Of a DNA stretch of 64,000 nt, positions 11,119 to 23,632 are shown in pieces; within the stretch, counting starts at the first letter, position 1, and each line of letters begins with the position of its first letter. Below the pieces are notes generated by a model that saw nothing but the letters and a program-made list of their open reading frames with translations, ran no database searches and was not told where the DNA came from. The DNA lies in the NCBI GenBank assembly GCA_029931535.1, contig JAQPZY010001581.1:1270001-1334000 (forward strand). Direction: 5' to 3'. This DNA is from Margaritifera margaritifera (lineage: Eukaryota; Mollusca; Bivalvia; Unionida; Margaritiferidae). The position numbers were made by a program, and so were the translations under genes.

Positions 11119-11847
11119 CTAACAAGTAAGTTGTGATAAAATAAAACTAATAAAAATGACTACAGTATTTTTATTTCTGTACAAAAAGAATGCAATACAA
11201 GATTTTAAGAAAGGGTAATGATCTTATGGTCAAGGTCCCAACTTATAAAGTTCCATTATTATGTGTAAATGAAGTTCTGTCAATGTAATTAATATCTTCA
11301 TAAAGTGAAAACTTCTGTACTTGACTACACTCACCATCTAAGTAAATTGTAGTGTGTAACCTTTAATGTTAATCAGTTTGTTATCAACAAGAATTCTGTC
11401 TGTTGCAATCTCAAATCCTCACTTAGTGCATGGTTGACAAAACCTTTTCAATGAAGGTTGAACAAGATTACCTTGAAGGAATTTGATGCTCTTTTGGTCA
11501 AAAAGAATTTAATTCATGGGAAGTACATTTCTTCCGTCCTGTTATCTTTTTTAATTGTTTAGTAACTCTCGAGTAATGGGGTCAATAAAGAGGGCACAAG
11601 ATAGAGAAGAGACCCAATTTTCATTAATATTACTAGTTGGTGGGAGGGGGGTGATGCTAGCACCTTTCATTGATATATGAGAATTATTATATCCTTTGTC
11701 CTATACAAATATTTGTATGATGGATTTTAATATTACTGGATATTACATCATAAGAAGTAAATAAATTTATGACAGACTTTTAATATAAATCAAGTTTACA
11801 TGCAGTAGTCATAAATTTGTGCATCAGTAAAGTTGGAGTTGCCGATG

Positions 11848-12105
11848 TAGCTGGGACTCAGACGGCTGAGTGGTCTAAGGTGCTTGCCTTGACAGATCAC
11901 TGACATCTCACCTCTGTCTGCATGGGTTTGAGTCTCAGCTCTGCCAATGTGGGTGTGTGAGAAAGCTTGCCAGTAGCTTCCCATGTGTTGGTGGTTCTTC
12001 CCAGGGTTTTCCTGGGTTCTTCCTCCAACAAATATACTGGCCACCATATATGGCCTATCAAGTGCTGAAAAATGGCGTTAAACCCATAAAGACAAGTCAA
12101 GCTTC
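11848..12105 (+). mobile_element. Full-length tRNA-headed SINE
   Basis: The A box region CGGCTGAGTGGTCTAAGGTG (11862-11881) and B box GGGTTTGAGTCTCA (about 11923-11936) are spaced as in a tRNA with a long variable arm (Leu/Ser type). A body follows with GTTCTTCCCAGGGTTTTCCT and a tail AAAATGGCGTTAAACCCATA. The tail resembles many invertebrate SINEs. It lies in the E8-E9 intron. Confidence 0.75.
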
Positions 12106-12379
12106 TTATGCAGTATAAAAGCAAGTGTATCCATCAAAAATAAACACAAGTGAACAAACGCTTCATAGCTAAAATGCTGGAGCCAAACTGCACTGGTTAA
12201 TTACTAAAGAGAGCGATTTTAAATGACATCATACACATCTTTGTCTATAGCAGATGGCAATGACTGAGTACAACTCCATATCATATGTACTAATAAAAAA
12301 CATTTGGCACATGGCAGTGGCATGGTCCCAGTACACTTCATCCAGATCAAAAGAAAAACAAAAAACCAACTGACCATAG

Positions 12380-12880
12380 AGAAAGATAAATTTTACATTT
12401 AGAATTAACTTACATATCCTTTTCTGAATTGTTAGTATCTTATCCAAAGCAAGCTTTGAAGCTCCACTCCTTACAATACTGCAATAGTGCATATGTGGTT
12501 GCATAAAACTTTTATAAAACTTTATACATTGATCTCTAGAGGCAAAAAGTCTTAATACATGAAAGCAAAGCACCCTGAGAAGCCATATATTCACTGATAC
12601 TATTAATGTGCTCATACAATGACAGGTTTTTATCAATAGTTGAGTCTCCACCTCCTTTACTTCATTGTGATCAATATGCATTTAGTTTTTTTCAAAGTTA
12701 AAGACCATACCATTCTGTTTTGAGCACAAAGATTTTAGTTCCATGCCTTTTTCCAGGTTGGATTTAATGTCTTCATTGTAAGTTCTAGTTTTATAAAGAG
12801 TTGAATCATCTGTGAATAAATTTATTGCACAGTTTGATGCTTCTATATTGTCTAGTCTTTGATAAAAAGTAAAAACAAAA
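12380..12880 (-). pseudogene. LINE reverse-transcriptase remnant
   Basis: Minus-strand translation gives INLFTDDSTLYKT, the RT active-site region with the usual ADD changed to TDD. After a frameshift comes FYKSFMQPHMHYCSIV, followed by LDKILTIQKRICKLIL, which are the thumb-side motifs seen after the palm in CR1/Jockey-group LINEs. Roughly 170 codons remain, with frameshifts and no endonuclease. Confidence 0.75.
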
Positions 12881-13885
12881 GTGGCCCATCAGTCATAAGA
12901 TATCTCAAATATCATTACATCAAATTGTTTTTGACTTGTTTAACCATTAAACTGTCATATAAACACCATAACGAAATAAAATTCAAAGGTCACTAGGTCT
13001 AGGTATTTTACAAATTGTTTCTTTTTGGGACAATCAATAAATGTGTCACTAAGCTTAATTCAAAGGGGACTAGGTCTAGTTTTCACCTTGTTTCTTTATT
13101 GGACAATTAAAAGAGGTGTCACCGACTAGGCTGGTTTGGTCAATATGTTTTCCCGATTGTTTAAACACTCTCTATAGCCACCAAGCACAACACAAAAGAG
13201 GTGTGAAAGATTATCTCCTGGACTTATCAAAAACCCTCTAATTGAACAATTGCCCCAGGGTCAGTATTTATACATAAGTCCCTAACACCAGGGTTTTTAA
13301 CTATACTGTGTTGTGGTGTGTCTGAAGACTGAAGATCATATCTTTTGAACAAAATATGTGAAGCCATGACCAGAATTAGGAAACAAAGACACTAAATACA
13401 ACAACTGACTTTTATTATCATCCTCCAGGACTTTTTTAGGACCTGATAAAATAAAACTTCCCATCTGACTTTGCTGGAAATGTCCATCAATTAGGTGTTA
13501 TGTATTTTTGAGGAAGTAAGTCTACTTGTTGTCAATTAATAATGAATTTTTAAAAACTGTAGAGTGGAATAAAATACTGTTGTATGGTGAAATTCTATAG
13601 TATATTTTTTTAAAAGAAAATATTATTTTTATAAATAATTAGTTTGAGTGGCAACAAGTGAATCATGGAAGGATAATACCAATATTAAAGAAGCAGCAAA
13701 ACTGGAACCAAAGATGACACATATTCCTGTACATTTTACATTTAATAATTAGGTATATCAATGTTTTCTTTTTTGTCACAACTTGCTATATCTTCTTTGA
13801 ATGCTTTTATATTAAACTTCACAAATATATGACCCCCATGTTTAATTTTCAGGAAAAAATGTCTGGTGAATTTCTGGATATGTGT
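12881..13885. other. Unassigned AT-rich intronic sequence
   Basis: No coding similarity or clear repeat structure was seen. The words AAGGTCACTAGGTCTAG and AAGGGGACTAGGTCTAG near 12986 and 13063 suggest a short local duplication. Confidence 0.45.
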
Positions 13886-14022
<137 letters not shown>

Positions 14023-14289
14023 TCTGATCTTTTGTTATAGAAAAAAGTGAGACATTGTAAGGCATGTCACGGGCAGTGGTGGCACCATCAACACAGGTTA
14101 AAGTTTTCTTTTTGTAAAGCCCATAATTCCAAGTGCAAGTCGTCGTAATCAGTTGCACTTAACATTAGAAACAGTTTCAAAATTAACACTAAAATGCTTA
14201 TTAATATTAACCAAAATGTTACTTTTTTTATGCTTGACATGTCGACATTTTTAGGCAATCTTAAGAATTCAAATATGAAAATTTGACAT

Positions 14290-16020
14290 TATAAATCTAG
14301 ACAAACACAAACTAAAATCTGGAAATGTTCGGTAGTGGTAAGAAAAGTAATAACGTGCTAGACATTTTAGTGTTATGGAGCAAAAAAGAAAGAAATTTTA
14401 CCACCTGTGCGTGGGTAACTCCCGACCATGTGCTCCAAAGTCAAGTGTGTGTGTGTGTGTGTCCGCAGGAATTTTTCAAGGGGGGGGGGGTAAAGCCAAA
14501 ATAAAAGGGATATATTTATTATTTTTAAAAAATTGGGGGAGGGGGCAACATGCATCCCCCCAGCGGACACCCAAAGTGTGTGTGTATATATACGAGTCGC
14601 ACACTTTATCCACTCGGCCACAGTAACTCTAGCTGTACAGCAATATACCACATACAGAAATACGCTCAATAACCAAAGGCTCTATCAGTCACAAACAGGA
14701 AACTGCATACTTTAATATCTGTGTCAAAATAATTATAAGAATATATTTTGTTTTTATATTTTCGACTTAGAAAAATGAGCAAATAATAGGATACATGTGG
14801 AGACAATACATCCATGCAAAATGCCCTAAACTTGTTGGAAATTAAAATCTCTGAACACAGAATTTTCCACATTATTTTTCATTTCGGTAACAAGTTGAGT
14901 TCTGATTAATTACTAGCAATTATAAAACTTATATTGTTAATAGCGGGACCATAATTGCGGCTGTAAAGTACAATGCGCCAAGTCAGATGGCTTCGTGTGA
15001 TAAAACACACACTGTTCCCAAGCTGAAACTGACATCATCCTTTGATGCAAACCCTTGTCAATATTTTACAACAGTGTTGACAATGGTCACTACCTTGATT
15101 TCTGTTGAACATCAACTGAAGTCAAGTCTTTATTAGAGAGAGCCAATTTAATTTTCTAAGGGGGGTGGGGGTGAATGCATGAAAACAATTGTCTTTCTCT
15201 GATTTGAAGTATAAAAAAGACGTTATTCCATTCATATTTCACTTGAAATGAATTTATCTTGTGATGAAAGGACAAAAAATATCCCAGTCGAAAAAACCCA
15301 AAACAAAATTTAAGCCCCATACATTAAATGTTCAGTCCCTTACAGTTCACATGCAGTCAGAATATTCAGCCTTGTGACTGTGTTATTAGTGCATAAGTAC
15401 CAAGCACGCGGTTTGCATTTCAGTGTAAATTCAGTGTTTTAGGTTTGTTTGTTTCGGGTTTTTTGAAGCAGAAGCGGATGTCAATTTGGATTTGAATTGT
15501 CCTTATCTCAGAGAATTACTTTCCTTTTAAACGAAATGATACATTTATGCTGCTCGAGAAGCTCAACAAGGTGTGCTTCTCATCAAGTCAGTGTGTAAGT
15601 TTGTTCATATTTCTTTGAATAAATTAAAAAGCATAAACTTATTGCAAAAGAAGTCGATAAACCTTTTATAAACAGTAAAGTGTACTGAATATACAAGACT
15701 TTCGAAATTATTTTTTTATTGTCCTAATATATGATCAAAATAAAGATGATAGATTCTTTCAATGGTATCTGGTTGTAAATCACTCTTGACATCTCAGTCT
15801 TTTCATTGGTGTTCTTCATTCATTGGCTGTTCAAATGTCAATCAGTAATGTTGACCAGCCCCCTCCACAGTGGAGTTGACATCTTGCCTGCCGGGACGCG
15901 GTGGTGATTTGTAGGTATTTATCCCTCCACCGCCGAGTGTTATCACGGAGCTAAAGTGGAGGGGATTAAGTCACCCACCGCGAAGCATGGGTTCTGAAAA
16001 ATCACATGAGCTGTAATGTA
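14290..16020. mobile_element. Second, 5'-truncated copy of the 3.2-kb TIR element
   Basis: It is collinear with about 4500-6515 of the first copy. Shared landmarks are GCGCCAAGTCAGATGGCTTC, TTTTACAACAGTGTTGACAA, GAATGCATGAAAACAATTGT, GCACGCGGTTTGCATTTCAG and the terminal CCACCGCGAAGCATGGGTTC. The right terminal repeat is present in degraded form, ending at about 16020; no matching left end was found between 12.9 and 14.3 kb. The tRNA-like segment (minus strand, about 14390-14640) is split by a TG/TA microsatellite and G runs. Confidence 0.75.
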
Positions 16021-16105
16021 TGGACAAGATTGTGGTTGCACCTATGTCTCTCTTTCACAGGTGTAACAAAAATGTTACTCAAACTCTGGCTATTTGTTTC
16101 CTTAC

Positions 16106-16330
16106 CTGGAACATCTTCAGGAACAACAACAATGGGTGTTGACACCACAGGATCACTCAAAAGGTCTGCACCATTTCTGGCCCTGATAGTAACATAGTAG
16201 ATATTATCTATAGGATCATTATCAAAGTTGTTATTCTCAAACACAGTGTTCTGGAGCACTAGGTTGTCAATGTAAACATCCCTTGCATCAGCCTGGATAT
16301 CTTGCCAGTCAAGAATACCAGTTGAATTCT
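16106..16330 (-). CDS. Host gene exon E8: end of FN3-like module 4
   Basis: The exon is 225 nt, phase 1 in and out, with acceptor TTGAACAG and donor GTAAGG. The peptide runs NSTGILDWQDIQADARDVY and later DNIYYVTIRARNGADLL, again the F-strand pattern, and ends IVVVPEDVP before the split Gly codon into E9. The usual D-x-TPP linker is replaced here by VVVPEDVPG. The end of a truncated inverted-repeat transposon lies 85 bp beyond its donor (about 16020), so the donor-side intron sequence is partly transposon-derived. Confidence 0.87.
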
Positions 16331-16974
16331 CTGTTCAATGAAGAAAGGAGAAAGTTTTATTAAATTATTCTAGACGACAAAAACAAGCTGGGTAAAGTCA
16401 GGAATAAGAACAACATTAATGCAAAACTCTGAAGTAACTTATAAACATCCCCAAACCCCAACCATCATTTTTTTTTAAAGGATTAGACAATTCTAAAGTA
16501 AAGAATTTAAAAATGTCACAATAAATTTGAAATTTCCTAAACAAGTCTAAAGTTTTCATTGCTGTAAAGTTTGAACTTCAGAGAGTGCAGCATTCTTAGA
16601 GACCAAAGCTAAGTTAGCCAGGCAAGCCTTTGAATTGTTTTGACAAAAATGCTTATGAAACTAGATGGCAGTTCATATAATAATTAAATTAAGTTTTGAA
16701 AGCTTCTCTTAAAAGCAGAGCATTTTCATTTGGATACCTGTAATAATTGTGTAGAATCATAAATTATTTGGAATACAATTTTTATTGTTTTATGCACTTG
16801 TGTAATTTTAAAATGAATTTTTATAGAGTTGTAGATACTACTTCTCTTCATTAGTATACTGTATTACAAAATATTGTCTTGCTTTTATTTATTTATTACA
16901 TAAAAGTCATCAGATTTTATTTGCAAGAGATATTTACTTATAATTTATGGAATGTGAAGAAATCAGTTTTATAC

Positions 16975-17131
16975 CAATTGTTCCTACAGCAACCATCAGG
17001 CCTGTAATGCCAGATTCTGGATCAACAGCATGGATGGTGCACTTAATACCAGCATGATCTGACTGCCAGACATAACCATGAACTTTTTCTTCTTTTTGCC
17101 CTGACATCACTCCAATATACAGCCAATGGAA
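16975..17131 (-). CDS. Host gene exon E7: FN3-like module 4, first part
   Basis: The exon is 157 nt, after a (TA)-rich TATTTCAG acceptor and before a GTATAA donor; phase 0 in, one base out. The peptide FHWLYIGVMSG leads to CTIHAVDPESGITGLMVAVG, a diverged DPESG block with an A-V-G-T strand like that in E9. It contains the only cysteine outside E2. A short intron of about 0.64 kb separates it from E8, and the split codon GAG (Glu) joins them. Confidence 0.85.
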
Positions 17132-17580
17132 CTGAAATATATATATATTGGAAATATTTGTTTAACTGACTCAATCCACTTCAACTGCTGTTGGCACAAC
17201 ATCTGCTCTGCCCAAATATTCAAAGTTTAAAGGGATAAATGTGTTTTCATTCATTGAATTTGATACCAACTTGGAGAGAATAACTTCTTCCTGCTGGAAA
17301 TGAAATTTATAATTCGGTAATGTGGATTATTAATGTGCTTCTTATGGAAAGAATTCATTTTCTTTGTGTGCAGTTCAGGACCCCTGCTGTGCACCAATGT
17401 TCACTGGATGTAATAACACTATATCCTGGACTATAGTTATGTGGAATCTAATACTGGTAATCAGTCTCCTACCCATCATTCCTACATCAATCAGAAACAT
17501 TATATATTCAACATATGCTAATCTGGAACTTTACTAAATCAACCTAGTCAGTTGGATACTTTACTTCTGTTTAAACATGA
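17132..17580. other. Unassigned intronic sequence
   Basis: Nothing recognisable between E7 and the start of the CR1-type LINE, whose 5' limit is not sharply defined. Confidence 0.4.
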
Positions 17581-17619
17581 TCTTATTTAGGAGAAGAGTT
17601 TCTCACTTCATGTATTAAC

Positions 17620-20055
17620 ATGGAAGATTCTATCAATCTTTTGTACCTAATTCAGGACAATTCACTTGAGGGCAGCAGTTTTTCAGGGTTTTCAAAAAGT
17701 GATGTAGACACCACCTGTGCAACTCTCATTAAACAAACCACAAATGCTGATGGCGATTATTTTACTTTGAAATACAATGCTAACTCTGTAACTGTTTCCA
17801 ATGTAAAATGTATATCTGAATGGAATGCCAAACTAAGTTTTAGATATGGACAAGGAATTGATCATAAGCATAATGGTATCATTTTTAAAATTACATATTC
17901 ATCAAACAATCTACAGTCCTACAAAGTTACTGTGACCCTTTACAACTCCACAGACACACTATTTATTCAGGGACCCAATTATAAAGAATGGACTGACAGT
18001 AATAGTAACCATGACAGCAATCCAAGTATATTTCAGGTTTGTAGTACCCCAAACCAGTCTTCCATAGCATCAAGTGATGATATAAATTTTCAGTTAACTG
18101 GAGATCAAATAAAACTTTCCCCCATTGGGAATTCAGATATGGAAGTTAGTGGTTCTGCACCAAATCAATCTAGGGAAACTATTCAGAAATCCCAGCCAGG
18201 CAGTCCATTGAGTCCAGGCCCCCTTCACCAGCTGGAATCTGAGCCGGTCAGTGAACAGAAGATGACAGCCCTAACAAGTGATAAAGATAACAACTTGCTC
18301 CAAGAGAAAAACACTCAGCTGGAAGCTCCATCAGAAAAGTCTTCTGACAGGGGTTGCTGAAGGCAGTGACAAGAACATAACAGCCCTAATGAGGGAAAAT
18401 AAATCACTGCACCAGGAAATTGCAAAAGTGAAGGCCCAACAAACAAAATTATCAAAAGAACATGAATGTTTAAAAACAAAATACCAGTCAGCAAAAGACA
18501 GACATGACAAGCTTGCTGAACAACTTTCAAATATTAGGGTGAAATCTGGATTACTGGAAAAAACAAACAAAACCATAAAATGTGACCTTAGCCAATCATC
18601 GAGTAGCTGTCTAATCCTTGAAGAGGAAAACAGTAAGCTGAAGGATAAGGTGAAGCAATTGAATAAAGACAAAGATAATCTGCTGTCAGAAATAACTGAA
18701 ATAAAATATGGTTCTGCTGTAATTGATCCTGAAATTCTCTTGTCAATAATGGAAGACATTAGAAACTTGAAAACTGAAATTGTAAGTGTAGTAAAAGAAG
18801 AATCTGAAAAGTGCAGGAATATATCACCAACAAAATGAAAACCAACGAAAACAAATTCATAGCTGTTGATGACATACTTAAGTCAATCATATCAGAGACT
18901 CAAAAGATTAACAGTAATATGGGCAAATTTGTCAAAAATGAAACTGCGTTGAAAGCTGTTAACTTTACCACGGGCAAATAAAAACTTGTCTTCACTCTCA
19001 AAGCATTCTGTCAAGGGAGATCTTACAACTGATTCTGCAGAGATAAGTTCTGGTCACAAAAATGTTGTAAATGGTGAGCATCACTATTCCAATATTAGCA
19101 GTGAAACTCTTGGCTCTTCCTATACCAGGGATTCTTCTCATAAAAGAGAATCAAGCCACCCAAAACATCAGGAAATTCCCAACATTGCTAATTGGTGACT
19201 CAATCATTAAATATGTCAGTGAAAGAGGTCTTAAACCTAATAGGTCAAAGTCAAGTCATTACCTGGGGTGGGAACTGGTCATATGCTTGATTTGATCAGA
19301 GAAACAGCCCTTTCACAATTTGATAACATTATCATCAGTGTTGGAGGAAATGATGTTAACAACAACATTGAGATTGAACAAATTGAAGACAATTTTTACC
19401 ACATTCTGAATAACATCTACTTGGACAACCCAGCTTGTAAGGTATTCATTTGCACAGTTTCTCCAAGAACTGAAAATGATGTTCGAAACTTGAATGCCTT
19501 AATAGGGCACCTATGCACTGAATGGGAAAAAAAATGATTGACATTAAAAATGCATTTGTTACAAAGTCTGGTTTGGTGCTGGAACACCTTTTGGCTAAGG
19601 ACAGAACCCATTTAAACAAAAAGGGACTTTCACACTATCTGCATGCAATAAATGAACATGTTCACATGTTCCAATACTCAAAGGCAAATACATTAATCAA
19701 AGATATGACAGGAACCAAGATAGCACTTTCAACAAAATTGCTATAATTGCTATGAACCTGGGCATGGCTTTGATGCATGCAGACATACTGTGAAAATTCA
19801 AGGCCATGACTGTTTGGAATATGGACACTATGCCAAACACTGTGAATTGTTTCATCCTAGCAATAGGTGCTATGCTTATGGCTATGAATATAGTGCCCTG
19901 TTTATGAGACATAATTTCTCTACTGTTTCAAGACAAACCCTTGGAACTCTACTGGGTGATGATGCCCATGTTGTTTCCCTTGGGACCTCAATTAAACATT
20001 TTAACTCTCAAACTGACAACTGTGATGGATGTTTTGAATGTGAAGTACATTAAGT
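17620..20055 (+). pseudogene. CR1-type ORF1: novel N-module, coiled coil, SGNH esterase, CCHC knuckles
   Basis: Domains in order: an N-terminal module of about 140 residues ending in DTLFIQGPNYKEWTDSN; a polar linker; a Lys/Glu-rich coiled coil (about 18365-18835); an SGNH/GDSL hydrolase with block I LLIGDSIIKYV (19182-), block III ISVGGNDV (19334-) and block V DRTHLNKKGL (19600-), so Ser, Asn and Asp/His positions are intact; then CCHC-like knuckles (CYNCYEPGHGFDACRH at about 19745). Esterase-bearing ORF1 proteins are established for CR1-like LINEs and are thought to act in the RNA-protein particle. Frameshifts near 18345, 18840, 19190, 19260 and 19540 break it. Confidence 0.8.
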
Positions 20056-20082
20056 GTTTGTGAATGTTCTAACAAAGACTAC

Positions 20083-22992
20083 ATGCATGCTTCAAGAAAT
20101 GTTAAAAATGTCAGGGTGGAACTAAACTCCTTGTCTGACCCTCCTAGTAATATTTACTTTAAGGACATATTAGATCTAGGAATTAATGGAAAAGGTCTAC
20201 ACATTGGGCATATAAATATACAAGGTCTGAATAACAAGTTAGACCAACTGAATTTATTATTATCATCTAAGGTTAATAATGTCCATATGCTGGGTTTAAC
20301 AGAAACAGAGTTAAATGATAATCATGCAAATAACTTGTTGTTGATTGATGGTTATGGCACACCAATCAGACGTGAGAGGTTCAGGGGGTGGAGGTGTTGT
20401 TGTTTATATAAGAAATGGTTTATCAGTTGAAAGGAGAAATGATCTAGAATCAGATGAAATTGAAGCAATATGGATCCAGGTAAATCAATCAAATACAAAA
20501 CCATTCCTAGTGGGCTTTAGGTCTATAGGTCCCCTTCTGCGAAGGTCGGATGGAATGAGCATTTTGAAAGCAACTAGATAAAGTGATTGATGACCAAAAC
20601 GAAATATACATATTAGGTGACTTCAACAGGGATATTATGAATAATCAGATTAAAAGAAATTGGTTGAATTTCACAGAAACTTTTGGTCTAACCCAATTAG
20701 TGGACCAACCAACACGAGAAACTGATCAACCAAAAAATCTAATAGATCATATCTATACAAATATGGAAGAAAATGTGACAAAAATACATATTCCTAGGAT
20801 AGGTCTTAGTGATCACTTCCCTATTTTTCTAACCAGAAAATCTGGCTTAAAAACAGGTGTAAAATCCAAAACTCATAAAACCATAACATATAGATCATTT
20901 AAGCATTATGATGAAGACAAATTTCTGGAAGATTTCAGTAATGTTCCTTGGAGTATAGTATCTATGTTTGATGATGTGGATGATGTTCTTGATGTATGGA
21001 CTCAATTTTTTATGCAAGTGGTAGATAAACATGTACCGATGAAAACACATAGAGTAAAACTGGACATCCAACCTGATTGGTTAACTCCTGACATTCTAGA
21101 CGCCATGAAAACTCGTGATTATTTCAAATCTGTAGGTCAACAAGCACATTACAAAACATGGAGAAATAAATTCACAAAATGATCAATGGGGCAAAGAAGA
21201 ATTACTATCAGTCAGCTTTAGAAAATAATTGCAATACGAATTCTATGTGGAAAGTTTTTAACAAACTAGGTGCAGGTAAACAGTCCACAAGCTCATCCAA
21301 AATCCAACAACTTAGCCAGGAAAGCCGGATTATTGATGAGTATGTTGAAATAGCAAATACATTCAATGAATTTTTGGTCAGCATAGCTTCCAGAATTAAG
21401 GAACCCATTGTAAACTCAAATCATGATGAACTAAGAAATTTCTGTTCAGAATAAAGTCCACCTGACACAAACTTTTTTATCTCTGCGATACCAAATGGAA
21501 AAGTTTTAAAATTTTTGCAAACTACTGCAACAACGAAATCAACAGGCCTAGATAATATTGGACCACGTCTCCTGAGGGCTGCTGCAAATATAATATTTGA
21601 TATCATAGCTTACATATGTAATCTAAGCATATCCACCTCAGTAGTTCCCAAGACATGGAAATTGGCAAAAGTTACCCCATTCACAAGTCTGGCAGCAAAG
21701 AAGATGTCAATAACTACAGACGCATATCTATATTACCAACTCTGTCCAAACTACTTGAAAAATATGTCCATGACAATCTTTTGATGTACCTATCAAACTA
21801 TAATTTAATTCATCAAAACCTATCAGGGTTCCGAGAAAACCACACCTGTGAGACAGCCTTGGTCTTCATGATAGATAGATGGATTATTGCCTTGGATCAA
21901 GGAAAATTAGTTGGATCCATACTAGTTGATCTTAGAAAAGCTATTGACCTTGTTGATCATGATATTCTTATCAATAAATTAAACATTTATCAATGTGACA
22001 ATTCAATGACTGATTGGTTTACATCATATCTAACAATGAGAAAACAGTGTGTCAAAATAAATAGCAGTTTTTCTAAAGAAGAACCAATTACATGTGGAGT
22101 ACCACAGGGATCAATTCTGGCCCCACTCCTCTTTCTCATTTTCATAAATGATCTGCCACTGAAAATAGCAACTGTATTTCATCTACAGACTTATATGCAG
22201 ATGACACCACTCTATCAGATTTCAAACAGCTAAAATCAGACCTAGAGGTCTCCCTTCAGACAGCCTTACTTAGAATAGATTCCTGGTGTAAGGAAAATGG
22301 CATGAAAGCAAACACGGACAAGACTAAAGTATTAATGATTAATACCCAACCAAAAAAATAGCAAAATTGGAAAATAACAATTTGAACCTTAAGTTGAATG
22401 GAATTGGTCTACAAATGGTTACCCATGACAAAATCCTTGGGGTGATGGTTGACAACAATTTGCAATGGAATGAACATATTCAAGTCATATGTCATAAAGT
22501 CAATTCATGTCTCAGGTTATTAAGCAAGATAAGGCCATATCTATCAACTAAACTTAGGTTAATATATTACAAAAGCTATATACAACCATACCTAGACTAC
22601 TGTAATGTTATCTGGGGAAACACTTTCTCATCCTAGATAATATTGAAAACATCCCAAATGCAATGAATAATATTAAAATGTTAACAGTAAGTGAACAAAT
22701 ATTTTTGAGAAAGGCTAGACTTATGCACAAAGTTTCAAACAATATGTCTCAATTATATCTCAAAGAACTATTTCATGCTAGAAAACAAGGCAACACTCCC
22801 AATTTAAGATCAATTTCAGCTAACCACCTCTGCATTCCAAAACCAAATAAAGAACTCTTTAAGAAAAGTTTTAAATATTCAGGGTCACTAATTTGGAATC
22901 AAATCCCAAAGGAAATTAGAAAAAGAACAAATATTAATGCATTTAATTATCATCTAATTCAATGGATGAAAAGTGGAACCTGTTTGATTTGA
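20083..22992 (+). pseudogene. CR1-type ORF2: APE endonuclease and reverse transcriptase
   Basis: The apurinic-like endonuclease starts with LHIGHINIQGLNNKLDQL (20198-), carries LGLTETEL, ILGDFNRD (20610-) and LSDHFPIF (20807-), the N, E, D and H blocks of that fold. The reverse transcriptase has STGLDNIGPRLLR (21540-), LSGFRENHTCETAL, VDLRKAIDLVDHDIL (the catalytic D block), GVPQGSILAPLLF (22098-) and YADDTTL at 22194, displaced one frame from the rest. The thumb part includes LGVMVDNNLQW and YKSYIQPYLDYCNVIWG. At least five frame breaks (about 20390, 20540, 21180, 21690, 22180) make it a pseudogene. Confidence 0.88.
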
Positions 22993-23159
22993 CCAATACA
23001 TTACAACTTAAAGTATAAATTCTCAAACCTTCCATTTTGTTGTCTCACAATTTTTGTACTGTATATATACAATGTACCTAGTTGGATCATGTTCTAACTT
23101 CTTACAAAACTTTCTGTTTATTATGTCCATATATACATGTAGCTTATTATCAATGCTTT

Positions 23160-23325
23160 ATTATTATTATTATTATTATTATGCAATTATCTATATGTAC
23201 TCTGTATGTAAATATGCATATAATAGAGGGCCACAAGGAGGATTAGTTCCATGCAACTAATTGTGTCACCCTCTTTAAATAAAGTCATTATTATTGTTAT
23301 TATTATTATTATTATTATTATTTCC
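23160..23325. repeat. (ATT)n tracts at the LINE 3' end
   Basis: TTATTATTATTATTATTATT at about 23160-23181, and a longer run at about 23287-23322 after AATAAAGTC. The second is the element's tail; the antisense copy ends in the same way. Confidence 0.85.
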
Positions 23326-23632
23326 TCTAAAACATTTGAATCATATGTGTGATTATATTAGGACCATTTCTTCCCAACTTATTACTATTTTTGGTAAAAA
23401 AGTGCATTGTAATTTTTTCACCATAATTCCATACCAAGTGGATTGCTCACCTCACAGACATATGCCTAATAGCCAAATGCAAAAGCAGTTTGTTTAGCTA
23501 TCCGGGTCAGTAGGATGCTTTCTGTAGAATTTCTTCCAATACTGTTGATTGCATGTGAAGAAAATTATTACTTCAAGGTTTCTCTATTTTACGTATCTTC
23601 ATTATTTGATGGCACATATCTATATATATATA

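Larger units (their letters stand above)
17581..23330 (+). mobile_element. CR1-type LINE, nearly full length, inactive
   Basis: A two-ORF non-LTR retrotransposon with ORF1, endonuclease, reverse transcriptase and a 3' end of AATAAAGTCATTATTATTGT followed by (ATT)n, the short-repeat tail typical of CR1-group elements. Several frameshifts break both ORFs, so it cannot be active. The 5' limit is approximate. An antisense relative lies at 35760-38720 with the same 3' tail sequence. Confidence 0.85.

Noticed and set aside
11848..11940. A tRNA-Leu/Ser-like gene
   Set aside because: It continues into a SINE body with the usual CCCAGGGTTTTCC block and tail, and the 3' half of the acceptor stem is missing.
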